A stretch of 64,000 nt of DNA from contig OZ123195.1 of assembly GCA_964204605.1 (NCBI GenBank), positions 62,001-126,000 of the forward strand, written 5' to 3'. The DNA is from UBA961 sp014191195 (GTDB lineage: Bacteria > Bacteroidota > Ignavibacteria > Kapaibacteriales > UBA961). Positions 1 through 9,026 of this stretch are shown here, in pieces. The notes beneath the pieces are model-generated. The model was not told the DNA's origin. It was given only the letters and a program-made list of their open reading frames with translations, and made no database searches. Each line of letters opens with the position of its first letter. The stretch's first letter is position 1. The position numbers and the translations under genes are program-made.

Positions 1-1
1 G

Positions 2-1015
2 GATAATCATGGGTATTTGCAAACAGATCGTTTTATGGCATTAAAAAAAGAAACAGAATTAGTATTCTTGAATTCAGCGATACGAGAGCCATATCTTGCT
101 GGTTCTGCTTATCCGGAAAAGCAAGAAGATATTGTATCTTTTTTGCATAATATCGAACATTCTGTTGAACCATATCCTGATAGAGTACTTAGCGGGTTAA
201 TAATGCCACATGCAGATATTAAAGCAGGCCAATTATCATATGCTCATGCAATCAAGGCATTAAAAGCCAGTACGCCGCCAGATATCATTATTATGTTTGC
301 TACTTCTCATTATAGTAATGCAGATCAGTTTATCTTGACATCCAAAGATTTTAAAACACCTTTAGGCATTACTAAAACAGATGAAAAAAGTATAGATGCA
401 ATACGATCTTTTTGTTCTGTGCCCTTGATTACAGATGATTCTGCACATAGGGCAGAACATTCTATAGAAATTGATTTGCTTATGTTGCAATATGTGTATG
501 GTGCAAGTGAATTTACTTTGATTCCCATATTAGTTTCTGGATTTCATTCATTCATGACAGCACAAACTGATCCTTTTGAACATGAAAAAATAGCATCATT
601 TGTGAAATCTATACAATCATATGCAAAAGCAGAACATAAAAGTGTGCTGTTTGTATCTAGCGGAGATTTATCGCATCGAGGTGTAAAATTTGGTGATGAT
701 TTTCATGCACAAGATCATATACAAGAAACTGCGCTTTATGATACTGGATTAATAGATTCACTTTGCGCAGGTGATGCGAAAGGATTTTATAAGCATATAG
801 CAGATTGTAAAGATCAATATAGAATTTGTGGATGTTCGCCGAATATAATGCTTTTGCAGACAATGGAATCTGCAAAAGGAGAAGTGCTTTCATATCAATG
901 GTGGGATCAACCCGAAACATCATCAGGAGTTAGTTTTTGTACGATTGCCTATTTTGATGAAATATCGTCTCTTGCATCAAGTGAAGATACTCTTCCAAAT
1001 CCAATCAAAAATTGA
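2..1015 (+). CDS. Memo-family protein (AmmeMemoRadiSam system protein B), 5' partial
   Basis: Memo/LigB-like fold protein. The reading frame is open to the left edge, so the N-terminus lies outside the window; the first in-frame start-like codon is TTG at 17. Counting from that TTG, the Memo hallmark AGSAYP is near residue 28, followed by PHAD (His65), TSH (His98), SGDLSH (His220) and a CGCSP motif (Cys271/273). These positions correspond to the His/His/Cys metal-site residues known in Memo proteins. About 25 visible residues precede AGSAYP, which fits the longer bacterial Memo forms with an N-terminal extension. No AMMECR1 or radical-SAM partner is in view; it could lie to the left. The last 67 bases overlap the convergent NlpC/P60 gene. 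The substrate is unknown for this family. Confidence 0.85.
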   Translation, partial: DNHGYLQTDRFMALKKETELVFLNSAIREPYLAGSAYPEKQEDIVSFLHNIEHSVEPYPDRVLSGLIMPHADIKAGQLSYAHAIKALKASTPPDIIIMFATSHYSNADQFILTSKDFKTPLGITKTDEKSIDAIRSFCSVPLITDDSAHRAEHSIEIDLLMLQYVYGASEFTLIPILVSGFHSFMTAQTDPFEHEKIASFVKSIQSYAKAEHKSVLFVSSGDLSHRGVKFGDDFHAQDHIQETALYDTGLIDSLCAGDAKGFYKHIADCKDQYRICGCSPNIMLLQTMESAKGEVLSYQWWDQPETSSGVSFCTIAYFDEISSLASSEDTLPNPIKN

Positions 1016-1515
1016 ATCATATACTCTAATGAGCTTATGGTTATTCCTTTTTTTTCTGAAGCATGAATCATTGTATTGTTCCCAGCAAAAATGCCTACAT
1101 GAGCAATTGGCCCGTCTATTTTATATCGAAAAAAAAGTAAATCGCCAGGAATTGGTTCACCGGAATCCTGAACTGTGCTTGCAAATTGATCTTGCGCAGT
1201 TCTGGGTATATTGATTCCAGATTTAGCAAATATCTGTTTTGTAAAACCAGAACAATCCGAACAAAATGGACTTTCTCCGCCATAGCAATAAGGAGTTCCA
1301 ATGAATTTCTGAGCGTTTTGTAAAATTTGTTTGCGCAAAACACTAATATTTTCAGGTATAGTAAGTAATGTATCCTTATTTTTGAGATATGCAGTATTTG
1401 ACATACCATTATGAAATACTGAAGTACAACCAGAACATATACAAACTATACTTACAATGATTGATAGAGAATATAGCATTGTATAATCAAAGAGCTGTGA
1501 ATTCTTGTTTTTCAT
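949..1515 (-). CDS. NlpC/P60-family lipoprotein (cell-wall endopeptidase)
   Basis: Predicted peptidoglycan peptidase of 188 aa. A signal segment at residues 13-30 ends in a lipobox-like CSGC, so Cys30 is the likely lipidated residue. The NlpC/P60 domain follows at about residues 65-175: catalytic Cys88 in DCSGF, His139 in AHVGIF and His151 in MIHAS form the expected triad. The family cleaves D-Glu/diaminopimelate bonds in stem peptides. An upstream in-frame ATG at 1593 would place 26 non-signal residues before the lipoprotein signal, so the ATG at 1515 is preferred. Its 3' end overlaps the Memo gene tail-to-tail, and it diverges from hslO across about 93 bases. Specificity (Spr-like or MepH-like) cannot be told. 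Confidence 0.85.
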   Translation of the reverse strand: MKNKNSQLFDYTMLYSLSIIVSIVCICSGCTSVFHNGMSNTAYLKNKDTLLTIPENISVLRKQILQNAQKFIGTPYCYGGESPFCSDCSGFTKQIFAKSGINIPRTAQDQFASTVQDSGEPIPGDLLFFRYKIDGPIAHVGIFAGNNTMIHASEKKGITISSLEYMIQFLIGFGRVSSLDARDDISSK

Positions 1516-1608
1516 GAAATATAGACATCCTGTATTTCTAATTATTGATATTGTTTTATGTGCAGTAATTATGCCAAATCTTCGATTTAACAATCACATA
1601 TCTATTGT

Positions 1609-2490
1609 ATGAATACATTAAAAAAACAATATCAACACCGAGACAGAGTAGTAAGAGTTATGTCCCGAAACGGAATGTTTCGAGCTGCAGCAACTAATAT
1701 TTCTTTATCTGTTAAAAGTGCAGTTGAAAAACATCATTTAGATCCAGTATCATCATATCTTTTTGGAAAAACAATGGCATCTGCTGTTTTACTTTCTTCT
1801 TTTCTTAAAGGAGAAGAAAGAGTAATAGTGCAAGTTGATGGTTCTGGTTCTGTAAAAACATTATTTGCAGAAGCATTGCAAGTTGGTGAAGTTCGTGGTT
1901 ATGCAGTACTTAATCAAAATGCACCAATACCAGAAACATTATCTGAGGTTTTAGGAAAAGGTTTCTTTAAAGTTTCTAAAGTTCTGTATGATAAGTCGGA
2001 TACTGTTACAGGGATTATTAGCTTAGTGAAAGGTGATATCAGTTCAGAGTTAGCCTCTTATTTTGAACAGTCAGAACAAATAGTAACTAGTGTAAATTTA
2101 GGAGCTACAATTAATGATAAAGCAGAAATTGAGCATTGTGGTGGTATCATTGTTCAAGCAATGCCAGGGGCAAGCATTTCAGACATTGTAGCAGTGCAAA
2201 GATCAATCGAGGATTTGCCTTCAATAGAAGAATTATTAGACGATGGATATTCTCCAGAAGAAATATTAAAGCAAGCAATGCCTTTTGAGATTGATATTGT
2301 TAATAATACACCTGTCGATTTCTTCTGCAGATGCTCATTGAAAATTTTTATGGATAATCTAATAGTATTAGGAAAAACAGAAATAGAATCAATGAAAAAT
2401 GAACAGCAATATGAGCTGATTTGTAAATATTGTAATTCAAAGTATTATTTATGTGAAGAAGATTTTGCAATAATGCTATCTTCTTTTTAG
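1609..2490 (+). CDS. hslO: Hsp33, redox-regulated molecular chaperone
   Basis: A 293-aa Hsp33 holdase, which protects unfolding proteins during oxidative stress. The N-terminal substrate-binding domain is recognised from the opening RVVRVMSRNGMFRAAATN and the GKTMASAVLLSS helix. The C-terminal redox switch is complete: Cys240-x-Cys242 and Cys272-x-x-Cys275, the zinc-binding CxC...CxxC set. Length is normal for the family. The gene stands alone, divergent from the NlpC/P60 lipoprotein, and is followed by about 150 non-coding bases. Confidence 0.96.
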   Translation: MNTLKKQYQHRDRVVRVMSRNGMFRAAATNISLSVKSAVEKHHLDPVSSYLFGKTMASAVLLSSFLKGEERVIVQVDGSGSVKTLFAEALQVGEVRGYAVLNQNAPIPETLSEVLGKGFFKVSKVLYDKSDTVTGIISLVKGDISSELASYFEQSEQIVTSVNLGATINDKAEIEHCGGIIVQAMPGASISDIVAVQRSIEDLPSIEELLDDGYSPEEILKQAMPFEIDIVNNTPVDFFCRCSLKIFMDNLIVLGKTEIESMKNEQQYELICKYCNSKYYLCEEDFAIMLSSF

Positions 2491-2644
2491 TAATATCATG
2501 CAATAGCACATCAGTACTTCATTGTTTTTCTTTGATTCTCACTTTTATATCGTGTAATTTGGCTAAGAGATTTTAGATATATACATCTTCTTGATGTACA
2601 ATGTATGTGATGATATTCAATAATACTGAATAAGGACTCCTTTC

Positions 2645-3811
2645 TTGGATAATAAGCAGTTAACTCAAGAAAATCGTTTTTCTGGACAGCAAAAGCGAGA
2701 TTCTGACAAAGGCAATCAGCACCATAAACATAACAATTCTTATGGTAATCAGGCTTTGCATACATCTGCCATTGCACATGTTGAAGCTGCCATTACATCA
2801 ATTGATTCTGGTAGTAAAACAATACCTGCAAAACCAAACCAAAACTATCCCAATAGAAATAGCAATATTCCACGATATTCCACAATGGTAAGTGTTGTTA
2901 TTCCTTTGCTTAATGAAGAAGAGTCATTAATCGATTTATATAATGCGCTAGAAAAAGTATTACCGTCTATGACGAATAATATGTATGAAGTTATCTTTAT
3001 AGATGATGGTTCTACAGATAATTCTTTTGAGGTTATTCGGGATATGTATCATAAAAACAGACATTATAAAGCGATAAGGTTTAGAAGAAATTGTGGGAAA
3101 TCTGCTGCTTTAGCTGTCGGATTTGCAGCAGCACAAGGTGAATATGTTTTTACAATGGATGCTGATTTACAAGATGATCCCAATGAATTGCCTGCTTTAT
3201 TGGCAAAAATTCAAGAAGGTTATGATTTGGTCTCTGGTTGGAAAAAGAAGCGTCACGATCCATGGCATAAAACCGTTCCTTCTAGATTTTTCAATTTTGT
3301 TACTTCTTCTATGAGTGGTATTACTCTTCACGACTTTAATTGTGGATTAAAAGCCTATAGAAGCGAAGTTGTAAAAACCCTTCAAGTATACGGAGAAATG
3401 CATAGATATTTACCTGCATTAGCCCATTGGGAAGGATTTAATGTTACTGAACTTCCAGTGCTGCATCATGCAAGAAAATATGGCTATTCAAAATTTGGTT
3501 TTAGCCGTTTTTTCAAGGGATTTTTGGATTTATTAACTGTACTTTTTACTACTCGATATGTTAAAAGGCCCTTGCATTTGCTAGGTACAGTTGGCTCATT
3601 GATGGTATTGGCTGGATTAATGACGAATCTCTATTTAACAGCAGAATGGGCTATGGGCCTAACATTTATTAGTCAAAGGCCTTTGGCATTATTTGGCATA
3701 GCAATGATTATTGTTGGTGTTCAACTTATTTCAACTGGGTTAATTGGTGAACTCGTTGTAAAAAATTCATTGCAGAATACTGTTTACAGTATTCGTGAGA
3801 CATTAGATTAA
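2645..3811 (+). CDS. Family 2 glycosyltransferase (DPM/polyprenol-phosphate type) with two C-terminal membrane segments
   Basis: A 388-aa inverting GT-A glycosyltransferase resembling dolichol/undecaprenyl-phosphate sugar transferases that load lipid-linked sugars at the inner membrane. Residues 1-78 are Asn/Gln/His-rich and look disordered, an unusual extension. The GT2 domain begins at SVVIPLLNEEESL (about 82) and shows IDDGSTDNS and the DXD-type MDADLQDDP. Two hydrophobic segments lie at about 309-335 and 347-370. The start is a TTG: AAGGA at 2632-2636 sits 8 bases upstream, and no ATG fits better. The sugar and acceptor cannot be inferred. Confidence 0.88.
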   Translation: MDNKQLTQENRFSGQQKRDSDKGNQHHKHNNSYGNQALHTSAIAHVEAAITSIDSGSKTIPAKPNQNYPNRNSNIPRYSTMVSVVIPLLNEEESLIDLYNALEKVLPSMTNNMYEVIFIDDGSTDNSFEVIRDMYHKNRHYKAIRFRRNCGKSAALAVGFAAAQGEYVFTMDADLQDDPNELPALLAKIQEGYDLVSGWKKKRHDPWHKTVPSRFFNFVTSSMSGITLHDFNCGLKAYRSEVVKTLQVYGEMHRYLPALAHWEGFNVTELPVLHHARKYGYSKFGFSRFFKGFLDLLTVLFTTRYVKRPLHLLGTVGSLMVLAGLMTNLYLTAEWAMGLTFISQRPLALFGIAMIIVGVQLISTGLIGELVVKNSLQNTVYSIRETLD

Positions 3812-3828
3812 CCTGTTTTTCATTATTT

Positions 3829-4569
3829 ATGACCTCTATGAAACTTATATATTCTTTTTTGGTATCTACGATACTGTGTACATGTAACTTATCTGCTCAA
3901 ATATTTGATGGTGAAACCTATTTAGGTATAGGTATTAGTTCTATCACTTTTAATGGTGACAATCCAGCTAATAAACAGATTTTCCCCAAAGGAAATAATA
4001 CAACTGTTGGTGGAGGTTTCCCAAATGCTCAAACTGCCTTAAGCTTAAGGACAACATTATCTATAGATAAAAATAGAACATATAGAATACCGATTAGTTT
4101 TGATTATGTGCTTTTGAGTGGTGTTCAACGTTTGCCAGATAAATTTTATAATATTTATGCAACTCATAGTGTTCATATACCAACTATTTCAGCTGGTTTT
4201 GAATATGCCTTTTTAAGTTTACCTTTAGCAAATGCAAAATTGTATGCTGCTGCTGATATAAAACTGTCCATGATTCAAAAGTCTGAATTAATTGTCAATC
4301 TGGATTATGATAATCAAGATTTTAGAGATACTACAAGAGTATATGGTAAAGGAACAGCAACCAGATTAGGAATGGGTTTACGTATTGGTGTCGATGGAGA
4401 AGTATTTGCTCCGTGGTATGTAAATATTTCTGCTGGATATAATGCATTTAATCTTCTTGGAAGAAATGATTCAAGGGGTGAACTTTTTACTCCTTCAAAC
4501 CTTTCTGAAAAAGTAGAATCCATTATTGGTGCTATAGCTACCACTATTTTGATTCAGTACAAACTGTAA
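3829..4569 (+). CDS. Putative outer-membrane beta-barrel protein
   Basis: A 246-aa protein with a signal peptide (basic start, hydrophobic core at about 5-20, cut after LSAQ) and alternating-hydrophobicity strands ending in an aromatic/hydrophobic C-terminus (ILIQYKL), typical of small outer-membrane barrels. Gly-rich turns and repeated short strands such as YRIPISFDYVLLSG support a barrel. No catalytic motif or named family was recognised. ATG codons at 3829 and 3838 are both usable. It starts 17 bases after the glycosyltransferase stop and may be co-transcribed with it. Confidence 0.6.
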   Translation: MTSMKLIYSFLVSTILCTCNLSAQIFDGETYLGIGISSITFNGDNPANKQIFPKGNNTTVGGGFPNAQTALSLRTTLSIDKNRTYRIPISFDYVLLSGVQRLPDKFYNIYATHSVHIPTISAGFEYAFLSLPLANAKLYAAADIKLSMIQKSELIVNLDYDNQDFRDTTRVYGKGTATRLGMGLRIGVDGEVFAPWYVNISAGYNAFNLLGRNDSRGELFTPSNLSEKVESIIGAIATTILIQYKL

Positions 4570-4627
4570 TAGATACTGAACAAACTGTAATGTCTTTCCT
4601 TTACTTATTTCGAAATTGTTATCATCT

Positions 4628-6112
4628 ATGTTTGAAGATACTACAAAAGAATATTCCTCTCATTTCCCTGAGTTACAATATACTACTTGGCCTAGTGGTC
4701 AATTGGCATCTATTGCTGGATTTGGTACTTATCGTATTGGCAGACAAAATCCTGAACATCAAATATCATTAATGAAAGCATTAATGAGTGGTATCAATGT
4801 GATTGATACTTCCGCAAATTATTCTGATGGTGAAAGTGAAAGGGCAATAGGCGAAGTGCTTAAACATATTAAGCATGATATAAAACGATCTGATTTGATT
4901 GTTATTTCTAAGTTAGGCTATATAGAAGGTGCATCATTTACTAGATCTGAACAAAGAAAAGCAGAGCAAAATCCATATCCAGAAGCCATAGAACTAGAAC
5001 AAGGATCAGAATATTGCATTCATCCTGAATTTTTGGAAGAACAATTAATTGAATCGCTAAAAAGACTTCAAATAGACTATTTGGATGCATTGCTTATACA
5101 TAATCCAGAAATGTTCTTAATGCACAAACAGCTTTTAGAAGGCAAATCTTTAGAAGAAATCAGAGATATGTTCTATAAAAAAATTGCAAAAGCATTCGAA
5201 TGGTTGGAATCCGCTGTTGAAAAAGGGCTTATTCGCTCTTATGGGATTTCCTCGAATACATTCCCATTAAGTGCAGATCACCCACATACTTGCTCATTAG
5301 AACAGTGTTTGAATATAGCAGAAAGCATCAAAAAAGATCATCATTTTCATGTGATTCAATTTCCATTTAATTTGATTGAAACAGAAGCCGCAACAGAGCT
5401 TAATCAAGAAGATGAATCATTAACATTGATTGAATATGCCGAAGCACATTATATAGTCTGCCTTGTAAATAGACCCTTAAATGCAATTCGAAACAATACA
5501 TTGATACGCTTGACAGATAATGGCTTCCAAGATGGTATTGATGAGCAAGCTTTGATTGAAGATATCTATCAAATTGCAATGGCTTCTGATACATTTGTTC
5601 GTAATATTGACATTCTACCATATGATCAAAAAGATAGAGATCTTTTAGTAGATCTTATTACATCTGTAGCCGAATTGCAAACAAAATGGCGAAACTTTTC
5701 AAGTATGGAAGAGTGGCACACATATAGAAATATGATGCTATCTAGTATGGCACTTGGATTATCTGCTATAAATAAATTGCAAGATGAATCCATGATCAAA
5801 TGGTCTATGAATATGGCCAAACAATTAGCTTCCATTACCAATACTATCAATAGATATAATGTAGTAAAATTCGACAAAATGGCCCAAAGGAATGTGTATA
5901 TACATTCTGTTTTAGAAAAAGCTTTTCCTGGCAATTTTACTGGACAACCCTTATCGCAGATTGCCTTTAATGCTGTTAGAACAGTTAAAGGAATTTCTTC
6001 TGTCTTAATTGGTGCAAGAAATCAACTTTATATTGATGATGTACTAGAAGCTATGCAAAAAAATATACCTGTATTAGATAGAGTAGATTGGATGGGATTG
6101 AAGCTTCATTAA
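4628..6112 (+). CDS. Aldo/keto reductase-family protein with a large internal extension
   Basis: A 494-aa protein. The N-terminal half has the aldo/keto reductase barrel start GFGTYRIG and the catalytic tetrad in order: Asp60, Tyr65 (DTSANYSDG), Lys95 (VISKLGY) and His158 (LLIHNPE). The C-terminal GISSVLIGARN matches the NADPH-binding end of the barrel. The protein is some 150 residues longer than a usual reductase; the extra part (about residues 265-420) is helix-prone and without a recognised domain. The ATG at 4628 is preferred over the upstream TTG at 4616, although no ribosome-binding site is seen for either. The substrate is unknown. Confidence 0.8.
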   Translation: MFEDTTKEYSSHFPELQYTTWPSGQLASIAGFGTYRIGRQNPEHQISLMKALMSGINVIDTSANYSDGESERAIGEVLKHIKHDIKRSDLIVISKLGYIEGASFTRSEQRKAEQNPYPEAIELEQGSEYCIHPEFLEEQLIESLKRLQIDYLDALLIHNPEMFLMHKQLLEGKSLEEIRDMFYKKIAKAFEWLESAVEKGLIRSYGISSNTFPLSADHPHTCSLEQCLNIAESIKKDHHFHVIQFPFNLIETEAATELNQEDESLTLIEYAEAHYIVCLVNRPLNAIRNNTLIRLTDNGFQDGIDEQALIEDIYQIAMASDTFVRNIDILPYDQKDRDLLVDLITSVAELQTKWRNFSSMEEWHTYRNMMLSSMALGLSAINKLQDESMIKWSMNMAKQLASITNTINRYNVVKFDKMAQRNVYIHSVLEKAFPGNFTGQPLSQIAFNAVRTVKGISSVLIGARNQLYIDDVLEAMQKNIPVLDRVDWMGLKLH

Positions 6113-6184
6113 CTATTTGTGAAAGTTCTACTACTTTTATTCTAGTTGTTTCTTTAATAATTTTTTCATTTACAAAGATATATT

Positions 6185-8101
6185 ATGCCTATATCAGGCC
6201 AATTCGATTATAAATATCTTCTGGATATACATTCTCCAGCCGATTTACGCGCTTTGCCAGAAAGTGCTTTAAAAACTGTTAGTGATGAAGTTAGAGAATA
6301 TATGATAGATACTATCACTAAAGTTGGTGGACATTTCGGCGCTGGTCTTGGAGTTGTAGAGCTAACTGTTGCTCTGCATTATGTATTTAATACTCCAGAA
6401 GATAAAATTGTTTTGGATACAGGCCATCAAGGATATCCTCATAAAATCCTTACCGGAAGAAGAGATGAACTTCATACGATTCGTACTAAAGATGGTTTAT
6501 CTGGATTTTTAAAACGTAGTGAAAGTGAATATGATGTTTTTGGTGCTGGGCATGCTAGTACTAGTATCTCGGCTGCTTTAGGTTTAGCAACTGCAAGAGA
6601 TATCCTTGGAAAAACTAATAGAGTTGCTGCCATTATTGGTGATGGAGCAATGACTGGTGGCATGGTTTATGAAGCAATGAATAATTGTGGTGTGCAAAAT
6701 CGAGATGTATTGGTTATTCTTAATGATAATAATATGTCTATTGCACCAAATGTATGGGCATTAAGTAATTACTTTTCTCAGATTTTTGCTACGCCTACAG
6801 CTGCCAGATTACGTTCTCATGTTTGGGATATTGCTGGAAAAATGGATACAGTTGGCGATAGAATTAGAAAAGTTGCTCATAAATTAGATGATGGTTTAAA
6901 GGCACTTCTTACGCCTGGAATGTTATTTGAAGCATTGGGTTTTAATTATTATGGGCCTATAAATGGACATAATGTTAATAATCTTGTTACTATGCTTCAG
7001 AATTTAAAGGATGTAAAAGGCCCAACTTTGTTGCATATCACTACACAAAAGGGTAAAGGATATGCACCAGCAGAAAATGACAAACAATTTTTACATGCTA
7101 TTGGCAAAGTAGATAAAATTACCGGTAAGTCTTTTCCAAAACCAGCTCCAACTATAGCTCTTCCTCCTACGTATCAAAAGGTTTTTGGCGATGCAATGAC
7201 AGAGATATGTGCAGAGAATCCTCGTGTTATTGGTATTACTGCTGCCATGCCAGATGGTACAGGATTGGATATCTTAGCTGCTTCTTATCCAGAAAAAGTA
7301 ATCGATGTAGGAATTGCAGAAAGCCATGCGGTAACATTTGCTGCTGGTTTAGCTTGCGAGGGAATTGTTCCGGTTTGCGCTATCTATTCATCCTTTCTTC
7401 AAAGAGCATTTGATAATATTGTCCACGATTGTGCATTACAAGATTTGCATGTTGTATTTGCTCTAGACCGTTCAGGTTTGGTTGGTGCTGATGGCCCAAC
7501 ACATCACGGTGTTTTAGATATAGGTTATCTTCGCCTGATTCAAGGTATGATTGTAATGGCCCCAAAAGATGAGCAAGAATTACGCAATATGTTGCATTCA
7601 GCTATTTATGATTATACAGATGGTCCTTCTGCTATTCGATATCCACGCGGAAATGCCATTGGGGTTCCACTTAGTAAGCCAATTAGCATTCCATTAGGAA
7701 AATCTGAAACTATCAAAGAAGGTAGTGATATTGCTATTATAGCTTTTGGTAAAATGGTTCACGAAAGTATTCTTGCTGCTTCTATCATAGAAAAGGAACA
7801 AGGAAAATCTATTCATCTTGTAAATGCTCGATTTGCAAAGCCCTTAGATGAAAAGATGTTAATAGATATTATGAATAGATTTAAGACAATTATTACAGTA
7901 GAAGACGGCCAAATTCAAGGTGGATTTGGTAGTGCCATTGCAGAATTTGCTGCAGAGCATGGATATCATGGTAATTTATTATTGCATGGCATTCCAGATA
8001 TCTTTGTAGATCATGGAACGCAAGAAGAACTTTTACAAGAATTAAAATTAGATGCTAGAGGTATAGCTGATATCATTTTATCCTCACTTGTTAACTATTA
8101 A
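6185..8101 (+). CDS. dxs: 1-deoxy-D-xylulose-5-phosphate synthase
   Basis: DXS condenses pyruvate and glyceraldehyde 3-phosphate in the first step of the MEP isoprenoid pathway, using thiamine diphosphate. The 638-aa protein has normal family length. Visible signatures are GHFGAGLGVVELTVALHYVF, the TGHQGYPHKILTGR block with the conserved His, the diphosphate-binding IGDGAMTGG, and the catalytic Glu region DVGIAESHAVTFAAG starting the pyrimidine-binding domain. The C-terminal transketolase domain is intact. It is monocistronic in appearance. Confidence 0.97.
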   Translation: MPISGQFDYKYLLDIHSPADLRALPESALKTVSDEVREYMIDTITKVGGHFGAGLGVVELTVALHYVFNTPEDKIVLDTGHQGYPHKILTGRRDELHTIRTKDGLSGFLKRSESEYDVFGAGHASTSISAALGLATARDILGKTNRVAAIIGDGAMTGGMVYEAMNNCGVQNRDVLVILNDNNMSIAPNVWALSNYFSQIFATPTAARLRSHVWDIAGKMDTVGDRIRKVAHKLDDGLKALLTPGMLFEALGFNYYGPINGHNVNNLVTMLQNLKDVKGPTLLHITTQKGKGYAPAENDKQFLHAIGKVDKITGKSFPKPAPTIALPPTYQKVFGDAMTEICAENPRVIGITAAMPDGTGLDILAASYPEKVIDVGIAESHAVTFAAGLACEGIVPVCAIYSSFLQRAFDNIVHDCALQDLHVVFALDRSGLVGADGPTHHGVLDIGYLRLIQGMIVMAPKDEQELRNMLHSAIYDYTDGPSAIRYPRGNAIGVPLSKPISIPLGKSETIKEGSDIAIIAFGKMVHESILAASIIEKEQGKSIHLVNARFAKPLDEKMLIDIMNRFKTIITVEDGQIQGGFGSAIAEFAAEHGYHGNLLLHGIPDIFVDHGTQEELLQELKLDARGIADIILSSLVNY

Positions 8102-8165
8102 AAATAAAGTTTATCTGTAAAGATGTATAAGAATTCGTTTTGTTGATTATTCTGTGAGAAATATC

Positions 8166-9026
8166 ATGTTCGATAGGTTTAGATTTTGCACTCTTGCAAT
8201 ATTATGTTTGGGTTTTTTGGCATTTAGTCAAAAAGCTACTTCTCAGGTTCAAGTTCCAAGAACACTTAGCTTACAAGGAGCTCTTACGAATTCCTTTGAT
8301 TCTAAATTCATGGAAGGATCTCATATCATTAAAGTTGGTATTTATGAATCAGCTTTGGGTGGTTTCCCTTTATTCGAACAAAGAGATACCATTACTTTGG
8401 CTACTGGTGGTTTATATACTATTACTTTAGGCCGCGGCGCTGGTTTGCCTGTCCAATTAACATTTGATAGACAATACTTTGTAGATATTGCAGTAGATGG
8501 TATTGCTCAAGCAATGAGAATTCCGATGCAATCTGCCCCTTACTCATTAATGGCTGCCAATATTGCTCCAGATATAGTGAGTGAATCAAATTTTACTCCT
8601 GATTTGAGAGAAAAATTATTCCCAACAGAAATCAAAAAGAGCGATAAAACCCTTGCAAATACTGTTCTAGGATATAAATCCTTTATTGGTGGTGGAGACA
8701 ATAATAGTACGCTTGCTAATTATAATTCCATTATTGGTGGTTATAATAATCGTGTAACAGGTGGATTCGGTACAATTGGTGGTGGTGAAGCGAATACGGC
8801 TTCAGGGCAATATTCATTTGTTGGTGGTGGAAAAGAAAATAAAGCCAATGGTGATTATTCATCTATTGTTGGTGGCTTGCAAAACCAAGTACAATCGAAT
8901 GGAACCAATGGTATTGTAAGTGGTGGTAGTTTAAATACAGTATCAGCAATGAATGCTGCAATTTTAGGCGGACGCTTGCAACAATGCAAATGGAATTTCA
9001 TCTGCAATAGTAGGTGGAGAAAATAA
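8166..9026 (+). CDS. Giant GG-x-x-N repeat surface protein, copy 1: 5' fragment before a frameshift
   Basis: N-terminal part of a large exported repeat protein. It has a signal peptide (ATG at 8166, hydrophobic core then SQKATSQ), then an about 140-residue domain beginning VPRTLSLQGALTNS and ending SAPYSLMAANI, as found at the head of many Bacteroidota fibre-like proteins. YadA-head-like GG-x-x-N repeats follow. The frame is lost at 8976-8977: compared with the intact copy at 13781-18163 there is one extra T (CTTG), after which 17 unrelated residues lead to a stop at 9026. The continuation is in the next frame from 8977 to 12417. If the base is real, this copy yields only a truncated secreted head of about 270 genuine residues. 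Confidence 0.8.
   Translation: MFDRFRFCTLAILCLGFLAFSQKATSQVQVPRTLSLQGALTNSFDSKFMEGSHIIKVGIYESALGGFPLFEQRDTITLATGGLYTITLGRGAGLPVQLTFDRQYFVDIAVDGIAQAMRIPMQSAPYSLMAANIAPDIVSESNFTPDLREKLFPTEIKKSDKTLANTVLGYKSFIGGGDNNSTLANYNSIIGGYNNRVTGGFGTIGGGEANTASGQYSFVGGGKENKANGDYSSIVGGLQNQVQSNGTNGIVSGGSLNTVSAMNAAILGGRLQQCKWNFICNSRWRK

Noticed and set aside
945..1409. Several short frames antisense to or overlapping the NlpC/P60 gene
   Set aside because: They are shadows of the lipoprotein gene with no coding character of their own.
8970..8985. Programmed ribosomal frameshift in copy 1
   Set aside because: No slippery heptamer, homopolymer or downstream pseudoknot is visible, and the close paralogue has no shift at this place.
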